This document shows, piece after piece, positions 26,079 through 40,000 of a stretch of 64,000 nt of DNA. Position 1 is the stretch's first letter, and each line of letters begins with the position of its first letter. The position numbers were made by a program, and so were the translations under genes. The DNA is from Parus major (taxonomy: Eukaryota > Chordata > Aves > Passeriformes > Paridae): the NCBI RefSeq assembly GCF_001522545.3, contig NC_031770.1, forward strand, positions 19,335,920 to 19,399,919, in the 5' to 3' direction. The notes under the pieces are model-generated. The model did no database searches and was not told the origin of the DNA. It was given only the letters and a program-made list of their open reading frames with translations.

Positions 26079-28701
26079 GTGAGTATCAGTGACAGGAGTT
26101 ACAACTTTTTTTGTTTTTATATGCTTTACAATGGTACCTCTGCCCCAAAGCCACATTTTACAACTGCACAAACATGTGATGAGAGCCTCAGCTCAGTAAC
26201 ATGATGGTCTTTATTTAATAATAAATATTTATTCAATAAGAGTACTTACAATCCTTTTTATTTCATTTTCTATTTCTTAAGGAAATATAAAATTCAGTGC
26301 TTTGTAAATGTGTTTTTATTAACTTTCTTAGTATCCTTTCCTAAAATACAAACTTGTTTAAGGCTGGATAACAAAAATGAGATGTGTGAAAATACATAAG
26401 CATCACATCTTTGAGTCTTTCATGTGATGTATCATGTGAGGAAGAAGTTTATCATAATTTTCACAAAAAGATATTGAATTCATTGTTTTAACACCTGTAA
26501 AAAGTGTAATAAACTTTGTTTAGTTACTCTAGTGTGTCATTACTGTAAACTTTTATTCTCTTCAGCTGACAACACTTAACAGCATTATTTATTAGTTACC
26601 TCTTTGGAATGCTTAGAAGATTACATTTTCCTTTATTTTTCAAATCAAAACTAAAACACAGACATACAGGATGAGGAAATAGTTTATTTGGAGATTGATT
26701 TATGTGTTTTTAACTGCTACTAGATACATCATCCACAGTTTAAAACAAAACTTGCCAAAGCAGAGATACTACAGCTCCTCAGTACCAACTGTTTTACACC
26801 ACTAATCCACCTGTTTCATCTCATAACTTGATAATGTGTGTGTAAATTCAAGAGGTTTTGATTTCATAAGTTTCTTCTACCAGTAATTTAACTGTTACAT
26901 TATGGGCTTTACTTTTGCTTGTTTTAAAAGAAACAAGCAAACAAATAATGCTGTAATTGACAAAAAGGTAAAAATCAGTGTGATGTATCACTTTTGCATT
27001 AAAAAAAGGTCTTATTCTTTTTGAAGGGTTTTTAATATCTAAATATGAGATGCATTCAACTTACTCTGATGTATTTTTTCACTAGAAATACGCTTTACTG
27101 ATCGTTTAGTCTGTAATTAACTGGTTTGCCATGACCCACAAGAGTTTTTGTGGAGGATACCCCAGTTTGCTGCTGCTCCTTAAGCATTTGCTGTTCACAC
27201 TGGTCAGATACAAGACATTCATCTATGTAGAATTTAAATCTAACCCATTATATTTCTGATTTTCATCAGCCCATGGATATTTGTGGCCTTATTTGTTGAA
27301 TCACTTTCAAATATGATGTTTTTCATTCACTACCAGCATTGAAGTTGTGTGTAGATAAAATCTTCCAGTTTTCACCAGATTTTGAACTATTGAATGCAGT
27401 TGATGAATATTTCGTGTCCAAACTATATAGATATCTACCTTGTCTCAAGGTTTACTTTTGACTTTATTGCTGTCATCTCTTTTCCATTTCCAACTCCTTT
27501 TCCTTACTCACCAAGTAGAAAAAGTAGTATGGATGTTTTGGTGATAGCTTGTCTTTTATGCAAGAATGAGAGGGTTGACTGCTTATTATCAAACTCAGAA
27601 AAGCTAATTGACAAAAAGCCACAAAACTTTCAGATTTGTGACTTGAAAATAAAAGGGATTTAAACCAGACAATTTCATGGAATCAGAATCTTTTCAATAT
27701 ACTATTTGAAATAAAAACTTAAATGGCTGCTTGGGGGAGAATATGGGACTAAGTTATATTGAATGGAATTGTTTAAGAAGAAGCATATATATATTGAGCT
27801 GTGATCTTTGGTTACACTTCTAGAGGAACATGGAAGCACAATAGCAGACAGTGGGATGCTCTTTTTTTGTGCAATATTGCAATGGATGGAATTATTTTAT
27901 TCTTTGACCGAATATTTGCTTGCTTACGCAAATAGTACGTAGATACTACATGTAACTTGAGATCCCCCTTGTTGTAGGGGGTTTTTTTCTTTCTTCTTTT
28001 CCTTTTGCAAGTGTGCAGACTTGTATGATGCTTGCTACAGCTCCATTCAGATGGTAATTCAGTTCTTTGTGACTACAGTGTGTATGTGAATCAGCATTGT
28101 CATGCTTTTACTGCCGTTGAGGGAAGAGGCACATTGTGACACCCCTGTGTGTCAAAATCTTACTCCGAATTTCCATCTCTGTGAAATAAGGCCATCACTA
28201 GTCACAATTTTGCAGTTGTATGGAGATACAAACTCACTAGGTTTTCAGACTTGGCATTTCACTTTAGATTCAAAGTCTGACCTCATTTTTTGAAATAATA
28301 CATTAACAACAATCAGGTAGTCCAAACTACTTTAAAGTCTTTTCAGCTATAACCATCAATAAGTATTACTTCAGTACTAAATAAGGAATTATTCTAATTT
28401 ATGGCATGTTCATTGTAGTATATTAAAATACCATCATTTACGTATTATTTTAGCTTGTTTGACAAAATATAATTACCTATAAAGCCAGCAGCTACTCAGA
28501 AGTGAAATCTGTGATGCATTCTTTCAGAACTGTTACAAACTTTGAGTTCAGTAAAAATACCCCATTAAAATAAACCATGGCCAAAGGCTGTATTTTCCTG
28601 GCAGGCAATAAAATACCCAAAAGCACGCACAGACTGGTCATATGACAGCATGTGCTTTGTTAGTTATATTGTTAAACCTGTCTTTTCTTTTTCTCCCACA
28701 G
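26079..28701 (+). other. GPATCH2: GPATCH2 intron
   Basis: This 2.6-kb intron runs from GTGAGT to a strong polypyrimidine tract ending CCCACAG. It is AT-rich. The one structure noted is an 11-bp-stem inverted repeat at 26914-26941. No other gene or recognisable transposon was seen. Confidence 0.85.
26914..26941. repeat. 11-bp inverted repeat
   Basis: The arms 26914-26924 and 26931-26941 (TTTGCTTGTTT and its complement AAACAAGCAAA) are separated by six bases, TAAAAG. The repeat lies inside a GPATCH2 intron. Confidence 0.85.
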
Positions 28702-28741
28702 TCACTGGTTTAGCCCTGGGGCTAGGAAGGAACATAGCCAG
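28702..28741 (+). CDS. GPATCH2: GPATCH2 40-bp micro-exon
   Basis: This very short exon completes the split Asp codon and adds 13 codons, reading HWFSPGARKEHSQ. The human counterpart is HWFSPGARTEHDQ from memory, so the match is nearly exact. The acceptor is preceded by an unusually long uninterrupted pyrimidine tract (28676-28697, mostly T and C), which would help define such a small exon. The donor is GTAAGA. Forty bases is not a multiple of three, so skipping the exon would shift the frame before the G-patch. Confidence is high because peptide, phase and both splice sites agree. Confidence 0.95.
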
Positions 28742-31538
28742 GTAAGAACTGCTTTGATCAAGAACAGTTTACTTGAGATGTATAAAGAACTTTAACTACC
28801 TCTGCTCCAGAGGTAGTGGGCTAATACTTTAAGAAATTGTAAATAAAGCAAGTATAATTTCATATCTGCTTGGAAGCAAGCATATTAACAGCAGTGCATT
28901 TCCAAAATTCTCTTGATGAAAACTTTTTAATTGGTCACTTAATTTCACTTAAGTATTCTTGAGGTTTTAACATTCAAATGAAAATTCTGTTGTTTGTTTT
29001 TTTTTTTTAATCATTTTGTCAATTGTGGTATCTCCAAAGGTTACCTTTCTCAAAATGCTGGAAAGCAAAACATTTTACTCCCAAAATCAAGAAATGCAGA
29101 ACTAGTTACATTAGTGGGGAGGCTTCTACATCAAGATCTTCAATTCCATTTTTCTGCATTTCATCGGTTACAATGACTACAGCAGTAAAAAAAAAGGAGC
29201 TGTTAAATCTTCATCGTGGTTCAGATATTGGTAAAAATAGCTTATGTTTGTCTGCTGAGCCCCTGAAGTGCAGTCCCTGGGAGATCCAAGCCCATAGATA
29301 TGGTTGCAGGAGTGTGAAGCCATATTTAATATTTGATTAGTAGCATGGCAGTTCTTTAGCTTGTCTTCAGACATGGAGGAGATAAATATCTTTATGGATG
29401 GAAGTATGGTCTAAGCAGAACTTACTGTCCAAGACTATAAAATGTGAAAATAAATCTGATCTCATTTCATCAATGTATAGTTAACTTCAGCTATTCAGGA
29501 AAAGTAGCTGAATGTATCATCAATGCATTGAAATTTAACACAAATGTTCCGTTTCTTAAGTTGGAAGAAATCGCTATAACAGTTGATTTCCTTAGATCTG
29601 TGCCAATTTTCTGGTACTTTTGCAAATGTAAATAGATTTGAAACTTAAAAAGGAAATAAAATCTAAAGAGTCTTTGGACGGTTCATTTTAGGATGATCCA
29701 TTTTGAACACTTGTAGCTCCTGTAAGTCTCATTTTAAATCTTCCCTGTTCCCTCCCCTTTCTTTTTAACACCAGAGCAAGCAATACTGCTTACCCAAAAC
29801 AGCCAGAGTAGATAAAACATGGTAGTTTTAGCTGTAAATTGTGAGATTCCAGCATGTTACAATAAGCAGACTGATACTTAACCTCTAAGTAGACAGCTTT
29901 ATATAATTCATATTTAATGGTCATTATTTTGAAATAAATTTCCTAGTGGAAAAAAAAACCTAAAAAAGCATTAGATTACTATGAGTTTGAGTAATTTTTT
30001 TTAAATATATTTAAAATATTGATCGTCTCATGTAACAGGGTTAATTGAAGTCATACTGTTTACTGCCTTAAAAGATTCTAAGCCAAAAAATAAGGAAATT
30101 TCCACAATGAGAAGTACCTTAATGTAAATCATAGATGCCAGCACTGTATTTCAGCCTAGAAGATGAGAAATGTCTGCTTAGCTGGTATAAAATGACTTAA
30201 TCAATTTTTCTCAGAAAATAGTACATTTGAATTAATTTTGTATTTTACATGGAGTTTTTCATCTTTCCTAAGAGCTGTGTTTTCAGAGCTTATTGGAAGT
30301 TAACTGAATTTGTAACTTAGAGATTACTAAGGAATTGTGAAGTAATGTCGCAAATTACAGATGTTACTGGTGCCTAATGGGTTTGAGATTTTTTTTTAAA
30401 TCAGCAGAAGAAAAGAAATGAATGTGATGGTGTAATGTAATTTTGACAACCAATGAAATTCTTGTGGAATTTATTTATATGATAAATTATTTTACTGCAT
30501 CTGAGAGCTAGGTAGTTGAAGTGACAAGAAACATTCCTTGTACAAGAGGGAAGCTGTAGAGAGTAAGGAAAAAATGGTTCAGTTTTTCAGATTGGTGGTA
30601 TTTTTTTGAGTCTGTTCTCATTTACCACATTAAGGTGTGGTTGGCCAAGTCTTAAGGTTGATAATTTACTAGTTTCCACAGGATTTTTAGGTGTCTTTGC
30701 TGTGAATATTAGGTCCATTTACCTCCAATTTTATTCTAAACAGTCTTTCATTCTGTTTTTCCTTCAATATATGAGACATTTCCAGCAACATTTGTGGGGA
30801 TTTTATACTGTCCAGTTTTAATTTCTGTAGTATAGCATTCTGATGGTTGTTTTTTACTTAGCACATCCTGACTAATCTGACAAATATCATAATGCTGGGA
30901 ATGCACTTTTGAGTGTTGGAGATAATCTGAATGAAACGTCTTGTCTAAAAATAAAAATAAATGACAGCTTGTTTCAGAAGCTGAGTCACCATTTCAGTTA
31001 AACAAATCCTTTGCTACTCCTACGTCCTCACTATTACAGGAAACTTTAATACTGGTTTTTTTGTTGATTCTGCAGCTTGCAAATTACCAAAGCTCCTGGG
31101 GCTTAGAAGAGTTTATAACTGTTTAATAACTGCTTAGACACAAGTGCTAACCTGAGTAGTTTTTTTGTAAATTAAGTGTCCTCCAACACTTCCAATTATA
31201 CAACTTCAAAAATTCAAATTGAAATTGTGAAAATTATAAAATTTTACATATAAGTTAATTGTGAAATTGTGAATGGCATAACTTTCTATTATGCTTTGAA
31301 AATGCTTTAATTTTTACATTTTCAATTATTTAGGCATTTTAAATTTGTGGATATATATATTTACATATTAACTACTATTGTAAAATTCTAATAATACTCA
31401 TCTCAAAAGTCATGAGTGAAAGCTATCAACTGGTTACTCAAGAGAGGAAATAACTTCACTGTCTGGATAGAAATTCTAAAATGCAAATAAAAGCCATTGT
31501 TTGTGAGACTCTTCTGAACATTTTTTTGTTTTTAACAG
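28742..31538 (+). other. GPATCH2: GPATCH2 intron
   Basis: This 2.8-kb AT-rich intron is bounded by GTAAGA and TTTAACAG. Overlapping open frames at 28994-29340 have no recognisable similarity and no splice support. No repeat family was recognised. Confidence 0.85.
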
Positions 31539-31609
31539 CTTCAGCTCTTGCGAGACAACCGCTCAGAGAGGGGACACAAGAAGAACAGCTCTGTAAAAAC
31601 AGCCAGCAG
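31539..31609 (+). CDS. GPATCH2: GPATCH2 internal coding exon (LLRDNRSERGHKK)
   Basis: This 71-bp exon encodes 23 codons plus AG. It starts LQLLRDNRSERGHKKN and ends VKTAS; the human protein has [24 protein letters not shown] from memory. The acceptor follows a T-rich tract ending AACAG and the donor is GTAAGT. The final AG joins the first G of the next exon to give Arg. The segment is strongly basic and hydrophilic and belongs to the linker before the G-patch, with the RGHKK cluster contributing to the basic character of the region. It is in frame with its neighbours on both sides. Confidence 0.96.
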
Positions 31610-33549
31610 GTAAGTTCATATGGTATTTGCCTTTAGTACAGTTTATGAATTTGTTGATTCCTCAAATCTTTATATAAAATTTACTCTATTCTTTTGGAGT
31701 ATTTTCAAAGGTGGTCTGGGTTTTTTTGTGACTTACTTTCAAGAATTTTTTTTGCATGGCATAATTTTTGTCTTATATATGAGTATTAGACCTTTTTTGG
31801 TGACTATGCAACTGCACTTACCAAACTTAATCACTTTAGAACATCAGAATTAAATCAATGCCAAAGTAAGGTTTCTGCTTCTGGCATGTAAATTAAGCAC
31901 TGAAAACATATAAAATTACATTTTGCATATCTGAAATCAAGAAGATAACTCAAATACTATTAAACTTAAATTGTTCTTTTATTTTGACAATAAACATTTC
32001 ATTGTGAAGATGTAATGAAAAATTAAATCTAATTCTATTTTCCATCTTCTTTCCTTCCCCTCAAAAGACAAAAAATGCAAGACTGAACTTACTGATCTAG
32101 GAGTCTCTTTCTAGAGAGGTTTTTTATGTACAAGTTGCCTGCTGAATGTAGTCTACCAAATAGTTATTTTAATTCTAGCTTTTTTTTCAAATCAGAAACT
32201 ACAGAAATGTTTCTCTTCTATGCACAACACCTTACACAATTTTTATGTTGTCCTGTAAAGATGGCAGTGTGCTACCAAATTGCTTTCTTCAAAAAGTTGT
32301 AATAAATTTATATCAGTGTGTAATTCTATTGTACCACTTGAGATAATTTTCTGTCAGTCAGTTGACTTTTGGTATATATGGTTGGGGTCACACCAACCAA
32401 AGTTTTTAATATTCTTTGCTACTTACCTTGCTGATTACCTGGAAAAGGAGACCAATATTTTTTTAAATGTGCATATTAAATAGGAATCTATTTCATTGTG
32501 TACTAGTGCTGGTTACATGCTCTCAAACATAGATTGCAGAAGTGTCAGCCATTCATCTATAGAAATTTTGATTATCTTAACCTATCAAGCCTTTTATATT
32601 AAAATTCTTAAAATTTCTGCACAGATTTTCTGGCAAGTTTACTTATTAAATCATAATTTTCACTCTGAATTTTAGAATGAATTCACTTTAGATAGAATTT
32701 TCACCATAAATGCACTCTTAGTATCAGACTGCTCACACAAAACTGAGAGTTTAAAGTGAGTATAAAGTGAGCAGTTAGAATATATTCAGAGTCATTTTAG
32801 CATCTTTTTTTTGCTGTAGCAAAGTAAAGCAGAGTTTGAGGAATTCAGAATCATAAGTTATGTTTGTTATCTTGACCAGTGTAGCTCTTTGGAACTGATA
32901 TTTACTAGTACAGGCAGTTAGAATCAAGATTTATAAAATGACAATCAAAACCTGAAGTCATCTTCAACTGCTTTTCATATCCAGTCAACAGTACCTTAAT
33001 AGACTCTTATCCCAATAAACACGTGGCAGGTTTGTGTAGAAGTAATAGGTGGCAAAACCAAGACTGAAGCTTAGCATTTTCCAAAAATTATCTGTATTGT
33101 TAAGTAGTGCTTACATAAACTAACATTGCAATGCATTACAATGTACATAAAAGCCACAGTCTAAATTCATCCAAATTGGCCGGGTTATTTTAAAATTATT
33201 TGTGCTCTTTCAGAAAATCTCTATTCTCTCTGTCTACCATAGAAACTTGAAGTGACTTAAAAGAAAAATTTCAAACTACAACAGAAGTCATATTTTTAAT
33301 AGGCTGTCTTAGAATCTGAAAGCATGCAGTCTTGTTTACAAGATATATAATAAAAATATTGGGACACTACAAGTTAATACAGATGAGTTATCCCCTTAAA
33401 AAGATGCATATAAAAAGTAGTGGCTGCAACCTTTTATTTCCTTATTCTTTGTTGCTAAATGCAGTGAGAGTACAGCAATAGTGGACAGCTTTTGGACATT
33501 CTATAAAATTATTGTAGTTATCCAGAATATAATCTAATCTGGGGTTTTT

Positions 33550-33568
33550 TTGGTTGGTTGGTTGGTTG
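33550..33568. repeat. (TTGG)n simple repeat
   Basis: About four and a half units of GGTT embedded in a T-rich region. The 102-codon minus-strand open frame over it is Lys/Asn/Gln-rich because of this composition and is not a gene. Confidence 0.9.
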
Positions 33569-34469
33569 TTTTGATTTTTTTTGTAAGACTGAATTTCTCT
33601 GGGTCTTTTTTGTATAGTTTTCAGGTATGTGTATTTCTTGTTTGTTTGCCATTCTGAAGAGCTTGTTTCTGTTATTCGTATGTTTGTTGAGATGTGTAAT
33701 TTTTCTATGCTTGCCTTGACTTTTCTTACCCCTTTTGGATGACTGAACACAATTCTTTTCTCAGCATGTAGACAATATGTAAATACCCTTATTACATTAG
33801 ATCAGTGACTTGTGGAGTAATTTACTTTGTAAATACATCAGAAAGGTGTGGAGCTCTAAGCATGGCAGTGGTCTGCAGCTGTCTCGTTGTGGTGGAATCA
33901 TACTGTCTGGGATGAGCTTTATTGTACTGGGTTTTATGTCTTAGGTTTCTTCTGTCAAAATTAATGTTAATTATCTAATACAGTACAAACTAACATGAAC
34001 TTTGGCTAGTGGCAAGATAATCAGATTGTAGACAGCTGTTGATATGGCTACTGATAGACCAGATGTTAAGGAGGGGGACAGTCCTGCACCACAAAAGTTA
34101 GAATCAGGATGGATTATATTACATTGTTATATTACAGTTCATTATATCTGTCTGTTAATGCTACCTATACAGGTAAGATTTAATCTGCAGATACAAAGTT
34201 TTTCCATTCATTATTTAAATTATTAACAGTACTGAAAAATACTTTTTTAAAAGCTGTGTTTCCTTTTGTAAAGCCTTGAAAAAGTTCTCTGTTTACATTA
34301 TCTCTGCATTACGATGGGAACAGTCTCCTCCCCAAAATCAGCTATACTGCTTAAAGGTGGTAGATAATTCTTCCAGCTGCTTGTTTTCACCCCCTATTCT
34401 TTTGTCAGTAGAGAAGGGAGTTTTTTCTGAATTTTTTAATACACTTTGGGCAAAACCAGCCTGGTTAGC

Positions 34470-34790
34470 TCCATTCACCTATTTAAATTAAATTGGCTGG
34501 TTTTGAACAAACCATATTAAGGCATGCTTACATGATTTCTTCCTCCAGCAGAGCTGTGGAGATGATAATCTCCAGCAGATGTGTGATAACAAATAGCTTG
34601 GGATAGTAATGTCTTCATCTGGCACAGTTGTTAGCAGACCAAATGTCTGTCTGTAGCCCGAGGCTCTGGGCAAACAATTGCACATGATTGAGTTACGGGG
34701 AGTTAACAAGTTGCTGCTTGGCAGCTGAACTGCCAGAGCTGATCATGGGCTCTTTGCCTGCTTCCCTCATAAGGTAAAATACATTTTCTT
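34470..34790. promoter_or_regulatory. Candidate conserved non-coding element
   Basis: Balanced, non-repetitive sequence with motifs such as GATGATAATC, AACAATTG, GAGTTAACAA and GGCAGCTGAACTGCCAG (an E-box inside a short inverted repeat). It is free of transposons and contrasts with its AT-rich flanks. The regulatory role is inferred only. Confidence 0.3.
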
Positions 34791-35929
34791 AAGTCACTTC
34801 CTTAAAATTTTTCCAAAAAAAAAAAAATTTACCTAAAGGAGATTCCCCATGGCTAAGAGATTCCTTTGATCAGCAGTGGGGACAGTGTTGAAGGATATTT
34901 TGGTGAACTGCTGTAATGTGATTTTGAGCGTGTGATTGCATTGTTAACTTTGGGGGGGGTGGGGAGCCTCCATCACACAACTATCTCCCTGTCTTTAAAT
35001 ACATTATGTACTTATCCTCACACTACCCTTATGAAGAGGGGAAGTACCTTTGTCCTCATTTGACAGAACAACCAGAATATTTAACCAACTTAATATTTTG
35101 CCTTTGGTCATACATGCCATAACTAGGTAATTTATGCTGTAGTCTGGAAGCAAGAGAATTGCAGGTTAGGAAAACCGCGGACGCTGAATAAGTTACTCTC
35201 TTGTAATTATTTCCTTTACAGAGAGGTCTTGTGTCATCTTTCTTTTGTAGTGTGCTCCTGTTAAGTACCATGAGTTATTTCATCTACATATTTATTTTTT
35301 CTTACTGTATTGTAACTAAAATTTGATACATGCCTGAATTGAGAAACTGAAAGGAAAATAGCACCCAAATTTTTACCACTTAGTAATTTTTTGGGGTTGA
35401 ATCTTGATAATTCTGTATTGGCTTTCCACATGCCAGTGTTCCCCCATAGGCCTCTAAGGGGGGAAGGGGGAAAAAAAAAAATCTACTTTTAGTTCCTATG
35501 CAGTTGAGTCCTGGCTTGAAAGAAGGCTAAGTTATACTTATGAAAGTGGTTTCAAGGTGGAATAGAATTTTACATGTCAGGTTTCAGCTACCTAACTGAG
35601 GCTGTGTTAAGAATTTAATCAATGTGTACCAGTCCTCAGTGATCACCTGAACTGGCCAGCAGTCTTTGAAGTCTTCTCCTGCCATGGTGGACAACACAGA
35701 CTGAAATTCCCCGTGTTTTTTGCAACCCTCTCTTTCCCTCCTTTCCCTAATTGTTCTCAGTCTAGTTTAAATTTGTGCCTTGCACTGATACACAAGGATG
35801 ACTCTTGCATGCTTTCACTTCTTTTAACTGTGTCCTCTGTTAATTAGTATTTATAGAAAGCTTGTAAGAGAAAAAAATTACACCAAACCTGAGGAGAGCT
35901 TTTTAAAAGTGCGTCATTGTTTTTGTTAA

Positions 35930-36320
35930 AATTGCAACTTTCTGTCTTTCCTGGTTTTAATGGATAACCCTGATTTGTGCATTTGTACAGCACTTGTTCA
36001 TCTCCATCTGATGATACGGAACATGGTACTTTTTTACACAGATGTGACAAATAACATTGCAGCTGCTCTTTATTTGATCATCTAAAGAGACAAAGATGTG
36101 CAAGGATTCTGTCTGCTCCCTCTTTCCCATCGTGTCATCTGTTGTTTGGGAAAGAGTCCTAATTTGCAACAGATACAAAACTATTTGTCGAGGTGCAGGT
36201 TTGCCAAAAATAAATGAAACCATTAATTACTACATTTTTTGAGCAGCTGTTAATGGATTGGGATAAGAAAACTGTACATTAGACCACTGGTTAATTACAA
36301 GAACTGTAATTGTTTAATGT
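35930..36320. promoter_or_regulatory. Candidate conserved non-coding element
   Basis: A non-repetitive stretch with homeodomain-like sites (CATTAATTAC, GGTTAATTAC), a SOX-like AACAAT/ACAAAG pattern and a 7-bp inverted repeat AATTACA/TGTAATT near 36.30 kb. The minus-strand open frames over it (35844-36223) lack any recognisable protein motif. Confidence 0.3.
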
Positions 36321-36639
36321 GGCTTTTGTGGAATGAAATTACAATACCAGAGGAGGTAAATTCAGCCAGTTTTTGGAAATTATACACAAACACGTGCACA
36401 TACTTACACTTCAGAAAAGCAAAGGAATGCATAGCTGTTTTATTAGGTGATCTGCTTCTGCCATCACAAGAACACATATTCTCAACAAAAATACTTTAAA
36501 ATAAAGTCATATTTAAACACACCTTTTAATTCAAGTGTAAAATTATTAAAGGTAGTAAGTTAATGTCTTGTAACCCCAGAGCTAATAATGCAGGAGATTC
36601 AGATACAACATTAAAATCCAAATGTGTTTACATCATTAG

Positions 36640-37080
36640 AAATTAACAACTAAGCAGTTTTATCTCCTCTTTGGAGTGCCATGAAGCAGTAACTGTGCTG
36701 TTATGATTGCTGCTTAATAATATTTGCAGTTCCAGATTAAATTATGTGAATGTTTGAGGACACATTGCTTCCCTCCCTTGCTGTCACCCTCAGAGACAAC
36801 ATTATTCCATCAGTTTGGTATTTTTCTTCTCTGGAAAGGATAAAAGATGGTGCCGTTTTGGGAGAGGGCAATTACTGATGGAGTTTTCTCTACCATGGTG
36901 TCTTATTTTTAAGGTGCTGAGAAGATTTTCACTTGGGAGAGGAGGACAGGGTGATGACAGTTGAATTGTTGTTCCAAAATGTAGCCAATGTGTGATGCTT
37001 TAATTTTATGGAAATCTTCAAGCCTCAGTAGTGGTTCATGGCTAGATTTAAAGTACCTATTGAATAAATGCTGATTAGTC
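36640..37080. promoter_or_regulatory. Candidate conserved non-coding element
   Basis: Balanced, non-repetitive sequence with GGCAATTACTGATGG, GATTAAATTATG and GGACAGGGTGATGACAG motifs and no open frame of note. It resembles an enhancer-type conserved block, but that is inferred from appearance alone. Confidence 0.25.
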
Positions 37081-40000
37081 ACCTAATGCCTTGAAAGTAT
37101 TACCTTTTAACTTGCATAATGAGATCTTTTGTAAAAATAACAGAAATTTTAAACTGTGCTCTGTTTTGCAAATACATTTTTCCATGTAATCTGAGCAATT
37201 TTTTTTCCAGCTTTAATGTAAAACTACAAGCTGAATTTTGTTGTTTTTGACTAGGATCTAATATACTTTATAAGGTACATAAACAAGCTACTACATGGTA
37301 CTGAAAATTTGTCATTTTAAATTGAATTACAGGTAGGAGAGTACGTTAACTAACAAGCAGTTATGTTTTCCTGATTTTAAAAACATATAAAGTAGAAAGA
37401 AAAATCAGATAACCTCTAGAAATTATGTACCTCTGGATCCTCCTGATGTACTATCTGGATTGAATTTTTCACCTGAATGAACTGATAGCAAATTTCTCAC
37501 TTTGAAGTAACCAAATTTTAGCACATGTTGTGCTTGTTTCTCAACTTCGGCTGCATTAGATGCTGTATCTTGCTCTCTTTTTGCATAAGTTTGTGCTCCA
37601 CAGTTCAAACTTTGTCTCATCTTACCTATTAAAGTGCTAATGGCATAAGGATAATTTGTGCTTCAGAGGTCTGAAGACCCTTCCTGCTGTGTAAGGTCTG
37701 AGGAGGAGCTGTGCACGGGGGCTTGCACTGTCATTCCACAAACTGTTTAACTGGTTTAACTGTGGTTAAGCAGCTCTGCAGTGAAGGAGGTTGTTTTGCA
37801 CTCTGGTTTTCTACCAATCAATTGTCCCATCATCTCCCCACCATGAGAAATTTGGTTTTATCTCTGTGTTTCTTCACAGAGACACATGAAAGCTGGATGT
37901 TAGAAGGATGAAGATGAATAGCTGTGCATGAAGGAAGGGTGGGTTTCCCTCTTTCTGGCTTTATTGCACATTAAATTGTGCAATTTTTACATCAGGTTCC
38001 TGCTAATCTCAAAAGGATCTCTGAATATCATACGTGTAAATCAGTATCCCCTGGTGCACATTAACTAAAATTCTGAGGCATAAGCGCACTAACTTCTATT
38101 TAAGCTGTGATTTTGTGTAGTGAGATAAAGAGTTTAGAAGGAAATTTGGATAGTTTGCTTCAAGTTACATAAAACTTTAATCTTTTTTCTTTCATTTTTG
38201 AGCTACTGTATTACACATGTGGATTTCTAGTGTTGCTTCTTATTCCTTACCTATTTCAAAAGATTTTTAACACAACACTAATGGTTGCAGTAATTTAACC
38301 TAACTCTATATGACTGTAATCCAGAACTTTAAAATGTGGGGTTTTTTTTTAAATCTGTTCAAAAAAATACATTTGTTCTGTACTGAGCTTATTTAGTGAA
38401 TATCATTCTTGGTAAACGAACATGTATCCAGAAATATCTGGAAGAAATAGTGTAGCTGAGTACATTATCAAGTCCTTCCATTAAGGTATCTCTTCAGATC
38501 CATGTTTACTGCTCAAGTCATAAAGATATTTTCTAAATCACTTCAGAGCTGGATTGAGGCCCATCTCTCTCAAATAGCAACAAGGTTGTTGCAAGATGAA
38601 GAAGCAACCAAAGAATATTTGTTTTAGAATTTGTAGAACAATATTTTCCTGTCACAGGATGACATTCTATTACTGACCTATTTTCAAACTACATTTCACC
38701 ATTGCACAAATATGAGCTTTATTGTTATCATGTATTTCTTCACACAAAACAATAATGGAACTTGCCATCAAAAATGTTTAGAAATATTCTAAATTAATAT
38801 GAAATTTATATTCTAAGTTAGTATAAATATTAATTTCCTATACTGAAAATGTGAAAGCATGTCATTTGTTGAAGAAAGCTTAAAGTTTTTGCTATCTAAT
38901 TCTTGACAGAAGTCTATTTTTTGGGTTTATTCCTTCAGTGTTCCTTGGTGACTTGTTTGTACACCAAGATATTGGTTTGGATTTGCCTTTGTGTAATTCA
39001 TATACTTTTGATCAATTCCAACTCATGCCCAATTATATTACACTAAATTAACATAATTCAACAGATGTTGATATTTAAATGTTTTCTGGCATTCACATCT
39101 TGGACAGCTGTCTTAGAGCTTGGGGAAAAGGCAAACATTTAGAGTTAAATGCTGAACATATGCTTAAATTACTAATTAGAACCAAGAAAAAACAATGCAT
39201 TATCCTTTTTGAGGGCAGTAGGCCTCTACTACTGAACTATTATTTTAGGGTGTCTTTTCACAAATAAAGTGAATAAGTGACTTGAGTATGGGTGTCAAAT
39301 CATACATAGTGATGCTGGTTTTTATTTTCCATCATATACGCTAAAATTATGCCAGTGTGGAGTTGAATGTGTTGATTTGTAGTGTTCAGATAAATTTTGG
39401 ACAATTACTGTGTCTGAATGACTAAAGTGCTGCTAAAGATGACAGCAAGGAGTGTGTTAGGATATAGTATTTATTAAGTGATGAGAGACAATCTCATGGG
39501 CCAGGGAAAAATTGTATTCTAGTCATTATAGGATTGCACCAGGACCTTCAATAATACAGGTATGTCACCCTTATGCTTGAAGTTATGTTGTGAAGAGATA
39601 GGCATTGTATGGAAGGAGTTTGATAGAGTTACATGGGTTTATCACATCATTTTAAGATGTAATAAAAGGGAAATAAAGTGCATAGCTCTTCTGGTTAATG
39701 TAATGGTTTTCACACTTGCAGAAGTAGGTGTAGCCATCTATCATACAGATGATGTAATTCTTTAGACAAGTTTGAAGAAAAGCTTTACTGCTTGTAAAAG
39801 ATGAGGAGGAATCAAACATGGAACTGATTTCACCTGAATGTTGTCTGAGAGGAGTGGCAAGAAAGCAAAAGAGCAAAAGAAGGCAGGTGAACAAGGAACC
39901 ATCCCTCTCTAACTGTCCATGGGACACGTGCACTGCTGCACATGCCACCCTTCTTTGGGTGTTCAAGCAGACACCAGGGGCTGCATTCATGTTTTAACAA

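Noticed and set aside
33442..33750. Minus-strand 102-codon frame rich in Lys, Asn and Gln.
   Set aside because: Composition follows from the T-rich and TTGG simple repeat on the plus strand.
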